Positions 1 to 12,470 of a stretch of DNA of 64,000 nt are shown here, one piece after another. Below the pieces are notes generated by a model. The model had not been told where the DNA came from. It saw only the letters and a program-made list of their open reading frames with translations, and did no database searches. A program made the position numbers and the translations under genes. Source of the DNA: Pyrrhoderma lamaoense (Eukaryota; Basidiomycota; Agaricomycetes; Hymenochaetales; Hymenochaetaceae); contig NBAZ01000002.1 in assembly GCA_002794735.1 (NCBI GenBank), positions 248,001 through 312,000 on the forward strand, given 5' to 3'. Position 1 is the first letter of the stretch. Each line of letters begins with the position of its first letter.

Positions 1-25
1 TTTGATTTCTTCCCTTTCTCTGGAT

Positions 26-37
26 TTATATATAAAG
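26..37 (+). promoter_or_regulatory. TATA-like element upstream of the PAR32-like gene
   Basis: An AT-only run of alternating T and A followed by AAAGGG lies about 390 bases before the ATG at 419. The sequence between is pyrimidine-rich on the + strand, as is common around fungal transcription starts. The distance is long, so this could be the core promoter of a long-leader transcript or simply chance. Bases 1-418 hold no other recognisable gene. Confidence 0.3.
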
Positions 38-418
38 GGAAATGCGGGGAATCTTTTTTACACTTCTCTTTTCTATCTACTATCGCTATCTCTATATATT
101 GCACTACCGTTATCGTGCATAGATAAGGGGGAGAGGGACCATCTGTCCGACCGACCGTTCACCCGTTCCTTCTTCCGCGCGCCCACCCTCTTCCCTTAAC
201 AGGGCGATAAGCAAAACCGCGTCAATCAAATTTGATTAATTTTCGCAACATTCTTTCTCCTTTATCTTCTTACCACTTCCGTCTTCTACCCCTACTCTTG
301 CAAGAGTCCGCTTTTTGCATCTTCAACTTTGCTTCTTTTTTAAAGAAACACAGTCGCTTACTCTCTGACTTTCTCTTTTACTGCATCTCATTCATCGTAC
401 TCAGCGAAAACATACGAA

Positions 419-1855
419 ATGTCTGAACACGACATACGTTCTCAATCTCGTGGGCGTGAACCCGTAAGTAATATTTCTCTCGTTTTCTTCTACTTTCTGT
501 ACTGTTTTACTAATCCAAGTAATTTGCATGCATATTATTATCATCTCTACTTCTGCAGTTCTCTACTGGAAGAGGCGGAGCGGGAAATATGCGCCAACAG
601 TCCCAACCAGCTGAAGGTAGCCCAGCACCTCGAGGCCGAGAGCCTGTTCCAGCTGTTGTCAGGGAAGCACCCACCTCAGTCGGCCGTGGAGGTGCAGGAA
701 ACTTTCGTAGCTTGTCAAAATCTAGAGAACCTGGTGAGCTTAATTCCTTCATAGACATTTCAATGAGAACTTGGAATGTCAATCCATCCTTCACTCCAAT
801 CCTCTCCTCAACCTCCATTCTTCCACTACTCTTCCACTCCCTTCCATCTCCTTCTAGTCAGTCTTTCTCGGCATTCATCTGTAACCACATCAAGTTTTTT
901 TTTACATTGGGCGGTGCACATGAGCAGTGATCACACAATTTTCATGAGAGTGGCACACGGAGCTTGGGCTGAAACTAAGAAGGCTGGGTTGAATGTGTAT
1001 GTATGCGCATAGCATATGCTTCAGCTCCGTGCTTCGGATGGTCTCGGCCGACGACGTCATTGAGATCCGTCTCCGTGATCGCCAAGATCTCGCCTTATGT
1101 ACCCGTACCTTTTAATAACTTCTTACTACCATTCACGTGATAAACAACTTTCCAACCTTTTACTGACAAACCTATCTAATAGAACTTGGAAATTATGAAC
1201 GAAATGAGGATCATACTTTCGTAAGTTTATTCAAAGTTACGCATCATTTTCATATCCTTTACTCATTGAAAAAAAATCCAGTCAACAGGAAGAGGTGGAT
1301 TAGGGAATATCCATTCGACACCCGAACATTCGCGCTCTCGTTCTCGCGGTCCAGATGACGCCTTGTCTTCTACTGTTGGCGGCAGAACACCCGAAAGAAG
1401 TCAGAGCAGGGGACGTAATCGCATCTTAGTGCACTCAACAGGTCGAGGGGAGCAGGGAACATCACTTCGTTACCCGAAGAGACTGTCTTGGACGACGAAC
1501 ATGAACGAGCATTGTCACCTCCCGAGAACAAGGAGTTCACTCTACAGGCAGAGGCGGAGTGGCGAACATAACGTCTTTGCATGAGCCTGGTGTGGAGGAA
1601 ATTGATGGTGTTCAGCACCAACAGCAGCAGCAATTCTATAGTACTGGACGGGGAGGTGCGGGGAATATTGCGCGTAGCTCAAGCCGAGGTCCTAGGTCTG
1701 GATCGGGAAGGAGTGCGAGTCGCGACCGTGATGGTAAACATCAAGAACAGAGTGCGATCGGGAAATTCATAGATCATATTACTGGCCATGGGCATACACA
1801 TGAAAATGAAGGGTTTGAAGGGGATAGGGGAAGACCTAATGAAAAGGCATTTTAG
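419..1855 (+). CDS. PAR32-like (DUF3602) Gly-rich repeat protein
   Basis: Exons are about 419-463, 559-733, 1183-1220 and 1282-1855. The hallmark is a repeated motif of the form (H/F)STGRGGxGN, seen at about 559, 640, 1282, 1432, 1538 and 1640, separated by Arg/Ser-rich disordered spacers such as SRGREP. This is the DUF3602/PAR32 family. In yeast Par32 is phosphorylated under TORC1 inhibition and inhibits Mep ammonium transporters; that role is family knowledge, not shown here. Exons 2 and 4 begin right at a motif. Intron 2 is about 450 nt, much longer than the others. At about 1447-1451 and 1538-1540 the motif continues only if one base is restored each time (frame 1 to 3 to 2), so the gene carries two apparent single-base deletions. 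The C-terminus is Gln/His-rich and ends at 1855. Confidence 0.75.
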
Positions 1856-2636
1856 AACTGATGCATGCGATATGTGGGCAACTTTAGTTGTTCGAGGTGC
1901 ATCAGATGCTAGATGATCTTCGTGAATGAAGTTTGTATGAGTGAGTTATCTAGGCCCTGGTGAGGAAGAGAACTCAGTGTATTTATGAGAAATATGTACT
2001 CCCCTTTTCTCTCCCTTTTTGTATACTTTCTTTCATCTTTGACATACCTTTATTTCTAATTTGTAACAACGTTCCCGTTTTTCTGTGTGTTGTAGTTTGG
2101 CGTAAAGAACTTCCGGTGTAGTACTTGTAACTTGAGTTTTTAAAATAAGCTAATATTTAAATACCATCTTATTCCTCTCTCTAATAGTCGTGTATTCAAT
2201 CATTTGTGAGCTATTACTTTATCGTTCTAAAGTGTTTACTATAAAAAGGGTATATTTATATCACGATACGGTATTAAAATCGGAATAGACAAAGCAATAG
2301 AAGATCTCGAAATGCATAACATGATTTTACATAAAATGCGTTAATGCATAAATTTTTATGAACCGACTATGTCCCAGTCAAATTATGCACAAAATTTGAT
2401 ATCTCATAATGCATATTTTTTTTCATAGATATGCGTTATCATATTGTATTTTAAAGTGAAATAGACAAAAAAACTTTTCCCATGACAAAATATTGAAGAA
2501 AAATATGTAATAAAATTTCGCCATAGTAGCATAACATTTTTTAAACTTTTTATCAAGCAGAAATTGATAATTACTTTGCAAGTTGTGATAAATGAATATA
2601 TTCAATATAAAAATGCACTAAAGCGAAAATTTACTC
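1856..2636. other. AT-rich intergenic region
   Basis: No coding exon can be supported. The stretch holds the 3' flank of the PAR32-like gene and then the convergent 3' end of the NLR gene. From about 2240 to 2630 it is strongly AT-rich with many stop codons in all frames. Confidence 0.7.
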
Positions 2637-5600
2637 CTAACAATTACTAATAGAGGTGAAATCACTATCCTCAGATGACTGTACGCATGTCGTCCACCGT
2701 CTACCTTGATAGTCCGATAAGAGTAGCTTTGTTGTTAAACTAGTATTGAAGACATGGGTGCACGGTCCATAAATCAAAGAAGTACGGAGGTCTTCAGGGA
2801 TCCAGATAAGTTTACTACCACCTTTTCCTTTCAGCCATCCTTGATAGTCCAGATACGAAGTCCTTTCGTGGGAATGAACGTCCACAGACCAAATTTTGAC
2901 GCTCCCCTTCGAAGACGCTGATACAAAACGTATAGTGTCGTTATCGAAAGAAGGAAGGAAGGCGATCGATATGGCGTTTTCAGATGCATGAGCTTGGAAG
3001 AAAAGCTCGCCGGATGATGTATCCCATAAACATATAGTTGTGTACCATTTGCTAGAAACGATCCATTTACTATCAGGTGAGAAAGAAATGCCAGTGTATA
3101 TATGACCTTGAAATCCTAAATCCAGTGTACTTATTATTTCACCATTGTGAGCGGACCAGACTAGTATCTCAAGATGTGTTCCAGAGACGATATACGAACC
3201 ATCGTGGGAGAAGGCTACGGATCTGATGACGGGTACAGAATGAGATCTAAAGACGAGAATCATCCTGCCGTTTGAGGCATTCCAAATCCGGACAGTTTGA
3301 TCATCTCCTCCAGTGGCGAGTTTTTTCCCATCTGGGGAATAGGCGATCGACCTGACGGGGGCTCCATGCCCTATGGACGTATCAAGAACCAATTTACCAC
3401 TCTTAACCTCCCATACTCGGATTAGGAACGATGCTGAAGCGATGTGCTCGCCGTCTGGAGAAAATGAGATTGAGTTGACAGTGTCTGAATGGCTGATGCG
3501 TCTTGTGAATCCTTCATTGATATTCCAGATTATTATACTATGGTCCATAGAGCCGGAAGCAAAATGGATGTTATCAGGAGAGAAGACGACTGAGGTTATG
3601 ACACTTGTATGTCCTTCAAGTGGGCCTTTTATAAGCTCCCCGCTGTCCATCCCCCATACATTTATTGTGCCGCCAATCGAACCAGATACAGAATATCTTC
3701 CATCCGGTGATACTGCAAAAGCACTGATATCAGCCTTCACTCTCTCGTAATCTGTCTGGAATACATCTCTATCTGCATCCCATATTTTAAGAGTCCCATT
3801 TGAAGACCCAGAAACAAAACGTGTCCGATCGGGTGAGATTGACATAGCTTCAATTCCTCCAGTATGCCTTTGAATGTTTTCATATCATTCCCTCCGCCCT
3901 TAATATTCCACAAGTAGATCATTCCTCCATCAGCTCCAAATAATATATGATTATTGTCGTAGAATTTTACAACCGATACTTGGAAGTGGGCTCTTCTTTC
4001 TTGAAACTTGCACTCCTTCAGCATGTGTCCATCGCCAGACACGTCCCAAACCCTAACGACATTTCCCCGAGAGCTAGAAGCGATTTTACTACCATCCTCG
4101 GAAAAAGAGACGGAAGAAATGGGATCAGAGTCATCACAGGTTAAGTTCAATTTCATGCTTCTGCTTTTTATATTCCAGATAACGAGACTCCCATCGTCAG
4201 ATCCAGAGGCAAGATATCGTCCATCCGGGGAAAATGATAATGAAGTCACAGTACCTGACTGTCCCTTCAACGGCTCTCCAAACTGCTTGCCACTCTTCAC
4301 GTTCCACAGTCGAATTAACTTATCGTCAGATCCAGACGCTATATACTTCCCATCGTCCGTGAACACAACACATTTAACTGGTCGTCCCTCATGTCCTTCA
4401 AACTCCCTACGGACATGATTGACTTTATTTCTATCCCATACACGGATACTCCCATCGTCGAGACCTGTCACAATATATTTCCCATTAACAGAGAATGCAA
4501 CACTGCAGAAGGAGCTTGTATCCATTTGAACGGGGTTCGATACCAAGTGTCCGTCTTTGGAATCCCAGACGGATATTCGGCTCATTGATCCGAACATGAT
4601 TTGTGTTCCATCTGGGGTATACGAAATAGCGAGGACTGATTCGTTGACTGCAATGTCCCGAATACACGCCGTACCTGGTTTCACTCCAGTATACTCAACT
4701 TCAGTGAGAAACTTCATTCTCTCGGCATAGTGCTGTGCGACGATGGACTCCGTTCTCATTAGAGGTAGATAGGACATGTAGATATGTGGAGTAGCTTGGG
4801 AAATTGGTTCAAGAATTTGTTTATACTCTCCTGAGCGTCATTTAGGAACGTAGTTATTCTCGGATGCTTGTCCTGTAAGTTATTTTTATATTAATCAGTA
4901 AGTTTAAACTTTCAATGAGGATATAAGTAATTTTTTTGACGAACCTTCAGCCAATCAATTGCATTCTCTAGTGCCGGCCAAACATATGTATGCAATGTAT
5001 CAGTCAGACTCAGTACTTCGATCCAGAACAACAGTTTGTTTAGTACGAGTGATTCTACCCGGCTAGCTAGTTCCTTTGAGTATGAGACATCTCGTAGATG
5101 GAAAGACCAGCAGCAGCAAGCATAACGTAGAGAACCTATCCTCTCTTCGACGCGCTCTTTGAGATCAATTACTTGGTGATTCAGCAAGAAGGACGTTTCC
5201 AGTTCACATATATTGAAGCGCAGACGACTCTCCATCAGATCAAAGCACCGAAGCATGATGTTCATCATCCCACTTTCCGGATTTGGATTTATGTACCATC
5301 CTTTCCCATACTCGCATCCGAAACCAAGTAATCGTATAAAGATATATGGTTCACGTAAATCGGTTGATAAGGCGCATATTGGACCAACGATCGAAGACAA
5401 CAAGTATATCCTCCGTTGCACCCCTCTCAAATCCCCAAAAATCATCAATCTCGGTATCCGTTAACGTTGTTTTGGCGAATAAGACGATAGAGAACACTTT
5501 TTCGAATCGTTCTCTCGTCGTCTCGTCTTCCCACTTAAGCTTGTTTTCTAGTATCCATGTATATAGTCCGTGAAGGCTCTTTTCAAGGACTTTTGAGGCA

Positions 5601-8009
5601 TCTACGAGTTTCTTCAATGCTAAGAATCCAAAGACTCCAATTCCTGAACTGTATGAATAAGTCGGACTGCTGTTGCCCCCCATATAAACAATCCGTTCGC
5701 TGCATCTCCCAAAGCCTCCATGCTTTCATCCCAAGGCCAATCCGGTGGAACAACTATATACTTGTAGAGTCGTAAATCCTCCATCTCGTATTTTATAAAT
5801 CTAAGAACATCTTCTTTGTTATTCTCCAATCGCTCGTGTACGCATAGAGAAGAAGAGAGAGATAAGAGAGGGTCTATGGCTTCCTCTGGTCGACTCGTGA
5901 TTAGAAACCGGATGTTATTGGGTAGTGTGGGTAGTTTCTCCTTGATGAAGAGTACGAGTTGTTCTTTTTCTTCCAGTGTACTACCACATTCGTCTAGAGC
6001 GTCAATGGCAAACAGGAGAGGCTCGCGCATACCTTTCCTTACTGCTGAACGGAGTGGTTTATACAAGAGTTTCTCGAACATAATATCCGTCGATGGGAAG
6101 TCCACGCTCTTGCTCTCAGAGAGAGTAGAGTGTATAGAGTCAGCGATCGATGTGTTATCGCATGCTAAGCCGTAAGCAATAGTCTGTATAACACTATTCA
6201 AGATGGAGTTGGCCGAAGAGACGAGATCTATCTTTCCTCTCGTAAAACAGATATACCCCCCAGTCTCATTCTTAAAACCGACGCTGCTGTTCTCGCTACC
6301 GTACTCTTTCCCGTGCCAGCTTGACCTGTAAGTAGGAATAAGTTTGGTTTTGTTGTATCTCGGATCCATGTGCGTATTTCATCTAATAGCTCGACACGAG
6401 TCCCCTGAAGGCACCTTGCTCGTTCGCCTTCTATACTCGGCACTTCCAAAGGCTGAAGAATTTTCTTCAGTTCTAATTAAAAAAAATCAATGAGTCACAA
6501 CCATTTAAGCTCTTTTTTTCTTTGGTAAGTGATGATCTAACCTTTAAGCTGTTCATCTCTCCTTTCCCAATCCTCGTCTTCGTATACTTTACCCGCAATA
6601 TATATGGTTTTCCTTGACAGGTTCGTCTTTCTTTCCCGTAGTTTCGATCAATTGGAGTAAGAATGACGAATTGAGGTCGTTCAATAATTTCTCAAGGCTA
6701 TCCCAAAACCCTTGCATCTCATTCATATCCTTCTGCTTATCCAACCGACCTACAACTACCAATGAGTACAACCATAATCGTTTGTCAATCTGAATTTATA
6801 CACTCCTCACCCATAAAATTATGCCGAACGAAAGTAGTAGAAAGAATAAAACAACGAGTAACAAAGTTCAAAAGCTGATCCTTATTCGATTGTAGAACCT
6901 CGATCGGTTTCGTAATTTCCCGTACTTTTCTGAGGAGAGAACATGTGTTCTTGAGAGTATCTGTTAGGTCTCCTACTGGGTTGCCGAATTGCATTCGTGG
7001 TGAGTCAGCCTATTTTGATCGCGGGGTTGGGGGGTAAGTGATACCGTATGGTAGATCATAGACGGCTTAGATTGGTTAAACGCACCGTAGATGGAATTAG
7101 AAGTAATGTTCTGATGATCCTTGAATAATCTTGGACCTGTGTGTTATTGGTTGTTGTGAGTAGGAGCATATAAAGAGTTTTATAGGGACTAACAAAAGAT
7201 AGGTCATCGATGGTATCCGCCAATGCATCGATACTAGGTTGTACCTCGTATAATACCTTAAAATATGTCCATGTTTCAGGATGTGTAGTTGGAATAAAAC
7301 GATTAAAGTTTTCCAGGGCAAGGTCAGCGTTTTGTTTCGCATTGGACTCCTCTAATTGGAGGTGAATTATCCCAGTCTCTTTTGATTCGGGATTCACATT
7401 AGATATAAGAATTATGCCTAGACCACCGGGGTTAGACAATTAAGGACGAGTAGAGTGATTAAACTGGTACCTTCTTTGTCCTTGTCTTGAAGCTCATCCA
7501 TGGATACGTTTGCATAGCCAATGCAGAAATCTTTAGCAAGTACTCTAATAGAAAGCAGAGATGTCTCTGTCCATAATCTAATGTAATAACATATGAGAAC
7601 CACAATCAGTTAATGACTCGAGAACATAAATCTGAAAACAAACAAAGGAAATAGTTCATTCCATGTCGGACACGTTGTCTTTTCCACAGCAGTAGTTCTT
7701 TGAGCGGTATCCCCAGTTGAGATCTCAACAGTAAGAGTAGGTGGTCGAATCTTATCTAATTGTCGTTTCCACCAGGAAGGCTGTCTTTCCCATAGGGCTG
7801 TGACTTCAGCGTCGATGACTTTATTTCGAATTGATGATCAGTAAGGAACGCTGAAACAGCGATTAATTAAACATATACGGACCTCTGAGGGTATAGCTCT
7901 TGAGATCAGTCATCGAGAGTTTCTTTACTTCTCTGTTTCTTTGATGGACGTCGTGTGGTTCTGAGGTATGTATAGACACACTTTCCACCCGGCGCCTTAT
8001 AAGTGCCAT
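2637..8009 (-). CDS. NLR protein: C2 - NACHT - 14 x WD40
   Basis: Multi-exon STAND NTPase on the minus strand. The chosen ATG is at 8009; the next exon (about 7830-7650) contains a C2-like beta-sandwich (PPTLTVEIS, then TWNELFP; continued around 7570-7500 by LLSIRVLAKD). A helical region follows (7430-6550). The NACHT NTPase has a P-loop GQAGTGKST near 6315, Walker B LLFAIDALDECG near 6000 and sensor-like RFLITSRPEE near 5890. Fourteen WD40 repeats span about 4680-2700, which predicts two seven-bladed propellers. Fungal NWD/HET-E-type NLRs act in non-self recognition and regulated cell death. The reading frame breaks at about 6270, 5624, 5405, 4795 and 3866; at each the homology continues in another frame. 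Four are single-base losses, while 5405 needs one extra or two lost bases. It may be intact in the organism (sequence errors) or a decaying pseudogene; errors in neighbouring essential genes favour the first. Confidence 0.85.
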
Positions 8010-9413
8010 CCTTATGTAACGCGGCTCTTAATTTGGGCTTGGTATAGACAAAGGGAATCGTGGGACAATAGCGAGGTGAAGAGAGATACATGTTGACTTT
8101 AACCTAAAAAAACGTATTCCTTATGAAAGTGATTGTTTGCAAACAATTGAGTATTGAGCCCTCCTTCATTAGCATAAGACGTGAGACATTATTATATAAT
8201 TGAGTTCTTAATAAGCATTTAGTTACGAATTCGGTAATTTTCCTTGTACATACTACCAGCCATTGGGCAGCACTGGCGGCAATTATGAGAAAGCTATGCC
8301 AGCCTTTTTGAAAGGCGATGAGTCCTATATCCATTGTCTTCACGCGAATGACAAAGGGATACTAGCCTGTACTACGAGATACATCATGTCAAGAGCTAGG
8401 CTAACGCGTTATCCCGGGTCAGAAAATGAAGAACCACACTGATTTAGTAGCCTACTATATTAAGCATGACTTCGGATTAGGATCAAGCCTTGATATAGCT
8501 TCGCATTTTAGTAAGAATATGATAATGGAGTTGATTTGTAATTGATAACTGGAATGTTCAAAGCTCTGTATTTTCAATTTTGTAATCACGACTTTGAAAA
8601 CTATACACAAACCAAAAGATCCCCGTGAAAAGAAAGAAACACAAGCTCATAAGATATGACTGTTTCTTGGCTACAACATACGGCTGAAGTGAAGATCTCC
8701 ATTGATACAACTTTGAAAACTAGAAATCGCGGGCAAGTCCAAGTTGCCTGTAATCTGAGGTGGCTGTGCACATAGCAATATGCCGAGTGTCGGACCCCGC
8801 ACACACGCACCCTGGGGACTTACCCCACAGAACCTTGCCGTGGCCTTGCCTGGTTCCCCACAATGAACGTGGCTGAATGAGTCTGAAACATCTTTCTGCT
8901 TCCAACGCTCTCCCAAACACCAAACACACATCTAGTTTTTTGCCTACCCTACTTCCCAATTCGGTCGTTTCGTAAAACATCGGAATAAGTTCTCTCGGTT
9001 TCAATAATCTGTCGTCATTATCGTCTTTTCCATCGTCTTTGCTTTTCTTCAGGATACAGATAACATCTAATTTCAAAAACGGAAAGTCCGGGAACCAGGG
9101 GCTTGTGTGTGGGGAAAAGAATTGAGTAACTTGATTAGCTGATCAGGTAGAAACGCCCCCGCCCCCGGTCTTCGTGCGATTTCGGATTGGGTAGGTGGAG
9201 AAGGAGGTTGTAGGGATACATACGATTGGTTGAAACTACTTTGGGTGCTTGGGACTTTGTTCGGTCGGTTACTTCCGTGCTCTGTTACATGACAAGCTGA
9301 GAGGACACAGTGTTCACATCAGCTTTGCGCGGCGACACTTCGCACTATCCTTCCACAGAACCAAAGTAAAGAGAGCGTATGAGTTCATAGCTTGAGAGGA
9401 ATCAATAATCATA
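8010..9413. other. Intergenic region between NLR and His/Gln-rich gene
   Basis: This divergent spacer holds the 5' flanks of the NLR (minus) and the 9414 gene (plus). Open frames on the minus strand at 8720-9076 show no recognisable domain and overlap one another in several frames. A GC-richer block at 8740-9330 has short inverted complementarities but no RNA family I can name. Confidence 0.5.
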
Positions 9414-10782
9414 ATGGTAAGTGATTACTCATCATGCTTAGAGAGAGAGAAGAGTTTCTGTATTTTGATTAACTGATCATGACATTTACGTTTCATTTGG
9501 GGGATGGTCAGGCGGTTGTCACTTCAGAACACCAGCACCAGCACTCTCCTCACCCACACCAACACTTCTCTCCTCATTCTCATCCTCATCTCAAGCAGCA
9601 GCAGCAGCAACAACTGCAAGCTCCTAATCCACAACGACCTCAAATGATGCAGTCATCTTCTCCGTCGCTCCGTGATCATCATCAACACCATAGTTTCCAT
9701 CCGCACGGAGACGTCCACGGTCTCCGTCTCGCCTTAGGAAGTATCCTCAGTCCCGTACGCACTAACCAGATCTACATAAATTCCCTTTGATCTTCCTTTT
9801 TTCTCACAAAACTTCCATTCCTTACAGAAACGTCTCTCGACACCATCTTCCCGGACGTCTTCAGGCACCGCCAGCCCATGTCCAGCCCATTTCGGACCAG
9901 GCTTGATCCACTCGCATTCATATCAACAACAACAGCAGCAGCAACAACAATCGACAACGCCGACAAGTCAGTTGTCTCAATTACACACCCCAACTGATAG
10001 CCCGAACCAGAACGAGAGCGAGCTTCCACATCCCGTGCATCATCATAGCCATAGCCATAGCCAAAGTCAAAGTCATAGTACCAGCCCGTTAGCAACTACA
10101 GCTGTAGAGCACGGCGGCCGGAACGTTTATGACCAGCTTCAACATCATCAGGATCCGGACCAATTGCACGAGCGGGGACATATCTTTAAATCCGATGCTT
10201 TATCCGTATGTCTACTTTCCACTTAAATGCTCTAGTATATCCTGCCATATTATACTATCTCACTCATTTTTCTTTTTCATCTTCTCTAACCTCGTATCAT
10301 ATATAAACATTTGGCTGGGGGACGAACAACATGTTTTTATCTAACCAACCACAAAAAAAAATGAAAAGCGGGAGAATTCAAGTCCGTTCATACCTGGAAG
10401 CGGGGACAGCACCGTTAGTAAACGAAACGAAAGTGACGTGGTCATAAGAACAAGGTCTGGGTCAGTATCAGGGACATCTTCTCCAGATAGTGTCCCACCA
10501 GCCCCAGTCTCGGTCCCGGTGATCTTAACGACGTCTAACGTCCATGGTCTTACAGCCTCACAAACGGAATCTGAAATTGTGAAAAGACATGCACAGCGTG
10601 GTGTGTCAGGATCAGGAGCGGGAGCCCTTAGCGAGTCTGATGCTTTCAAGGTGAAACAGATCCAAGCGCAAGCTGTCCAGGTCGCACAGGGTGGTGGTGG
10701 TGCTGGGGGTGTGAATGCGTACATCGAGACGTTGAAGAGTAAACGTGCTTTTGACGCTCTCGTACATGGAAATATGTTATAG
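9414..10782 (+). CDS. His/Gln-rich, intrinsically disordered hypothetical protein
   Basis: Four exons fit in phase: 9414-9416 (the ATG alone, directly followed by a strong GTAAGT donor), 9512-9754, 9828-10205 and 10369-10782, giving about 345 residues. An alternative start is the ATG at 9479, which would remove the first intron. The protein is low-complexity: His/Gln/Pro/Ser tracts in exon 2, a run of nine Gln followed by HSHSHSQSQSHS-like repeats in exon 3, and a more ordered, Ala/Gln-rich conserved-looking tail with a Gly run, ending VHGNML. I do not recognise a family. The His/Gln composition is typical of regulators or phase-separating proteins, but that is only inference. No frame break is seen. 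Confidence 0.65.
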
Positions 10783-12470
10783 GAAGTGTTTCCTATTTTT
10801 TCTTATCAGCTCTCTCTCTCTTTCTGTGTGTTTTATATGGCTTAGCTTTCCAGCTCTCTCCTTCTCTTCTCATTTTTTTCTATTCTTCTATCTCCTCAGA
10901 TGACGTTAACGATTTTAGACTCAGAGACGCGGCGGTGGATAAAGAGAGGGGGTTGGGCGTATCGACGGACCATCGATTCCTTTCTCTTTCTTCAGTTTGG
11001 GATGTGTAAATCATTCAGTGATCGAGTCTACCAGAGGGGAGGTTTATTTTTTTATCATGACTTATTTCGTTTTTCTTTGCTGTTTTCTTTCTTATCTGTT
11101 TTTCTTGTACTCTGTGTTGTGTGTTGTGTGTGTATAATATATGCGTGAGTGGAAGACTTGTCTTGTCTTTGGATTTATGTACGGCGCTATGTACCACGTA
11201 CCTCATCTGTAACTTGTAACTTTACTACCTGACTACCTGAAATAAATTTTCAGTTATATAGAACATACTATCTAAATCGTATTTTTTTCCCGAGTAGGAA
11301 GATACTAATCGACACTCAAACACAAGCACTACTATCCAGCGGAGAAGGATGTTTAAGTGCCTCGTTTTAATACATCATTCTCCAACATATAGCATAAAAG
11401 GTAAGTTAAGTTGGCGCTCTAATAAAACGATAATCTAAACAAGGCTTTTTGTTTGTAGCTAGAAGTTGAGTGAGCCAAGGATACATTGAGAGCCGAGGAG
11501 AGCCCCAGCCCTCAGTCCTCCACTGGAAGTCAGATCAGTTCGAATAAGGAAAGAAAGGCGTAGAAACATATTAAAATTGACATTAAATTATAAGTTAAAT
11601 GATGTGTCCCACTAATCCTGTAACTGTAAACAAGTTCTCCTTCCTCCCCTTCCAAAAACCGGGAAAAAAGGAAAATAAATGGCTTTCAAAATATCGGTTC
11701 CATCTCACTGTTTCCCATCTGTTTTGTATCCACCCCCCCTTCCAACGTAAACCCCCATTCTCAATCCCAATTCCTCTCAAACTCAAATTTGAAAGGAAGA
11801 AGGACAACAGTAATGAGGGTGTCTCTAATCCCTCTGGGCAAAAAAAAACGTCACATTTCTTTCACTATTAACTTGGATCAGGTCGAAAAAACTCTTGCAT
11901 TTTATCAAGAAAGCAAAAAAATAAAAAAATGGAGTCATAATCGCCTTTTCCCCGTTAGTAGAGTCAGAATTTTTATTTTGTACTTTGTAACTTTGGTTGG
12001 TCCCTATAAAAGAAACCCCCTCCCCCTTTTTTTGCCTCAAACTACGCCTTTTTAGACGGATTGGGAGACAACTTCTTGCCCCCACCCCTCGGATCTTTGA
12101 TCAGATCGGATAGATAGTCTAGTGCTAGTAGTACGCCCATTAGTACTAGTGTACTAGTCGTACTCCCATTCCTGGGTACACAACACAACAAGAATCCCCC
12201 TCAAGTGGATTCACATATTAGACTGATAGATTCAGAGAGTTTAAGGGACAAAACGGTTGCAAATAGAGATGATTGCGATTCTACCTGGAAATTGGGACAT
12301 ATCTTTGTCTCCATGACCCCCTCTCCCCCTTTATCCAGCCTTTCCAAGAACAAGTCAGAAAAGAAATCCGGAGCGCGATTTCTAAACTCAAGATGTTGGA
12401 GATATATCATCGACATTTTCTTTTTTCCAGAAAAAGGGTTATGACATAATACTCTTCAGAGTTTAAAATC
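10783..12470. other. Intergenic region, gene-free
   Basis: 3' flank of the His/Gln-rich gene (T-rich, CT runs at about 10808-10870) followed by about 1.2 kb without a supportable exon. At about 12110-12165 there is a cluster of CTAG/GTAC-type palindromic words. Short open frames here on both strands are mutually overlapping and look like chance. Confidence 0.6.

Noticed and set aside
2637..8009. Calling the NLR a pseudogene
   Set aside because: The kind and density of its frame breaks match those seen in genes expected to be essential in the same window, so sequence error explains them as well.
8720..9076. 118-residue minus-strand open frame with Lys/Asp-rich start
   Set aside because: It overlaps other open frames on the same strand, has no splice-consistent neighbour and shows no domain pattern.
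9078..9260. GGAAAGTCCGGG string resembling a bacterial RNase P conserved region, with a complementary GGACTTT downstream
   Set aside because: The other conserved regions of RNase P RNA are not found, and the match is short. A covariance-model search would be needed.
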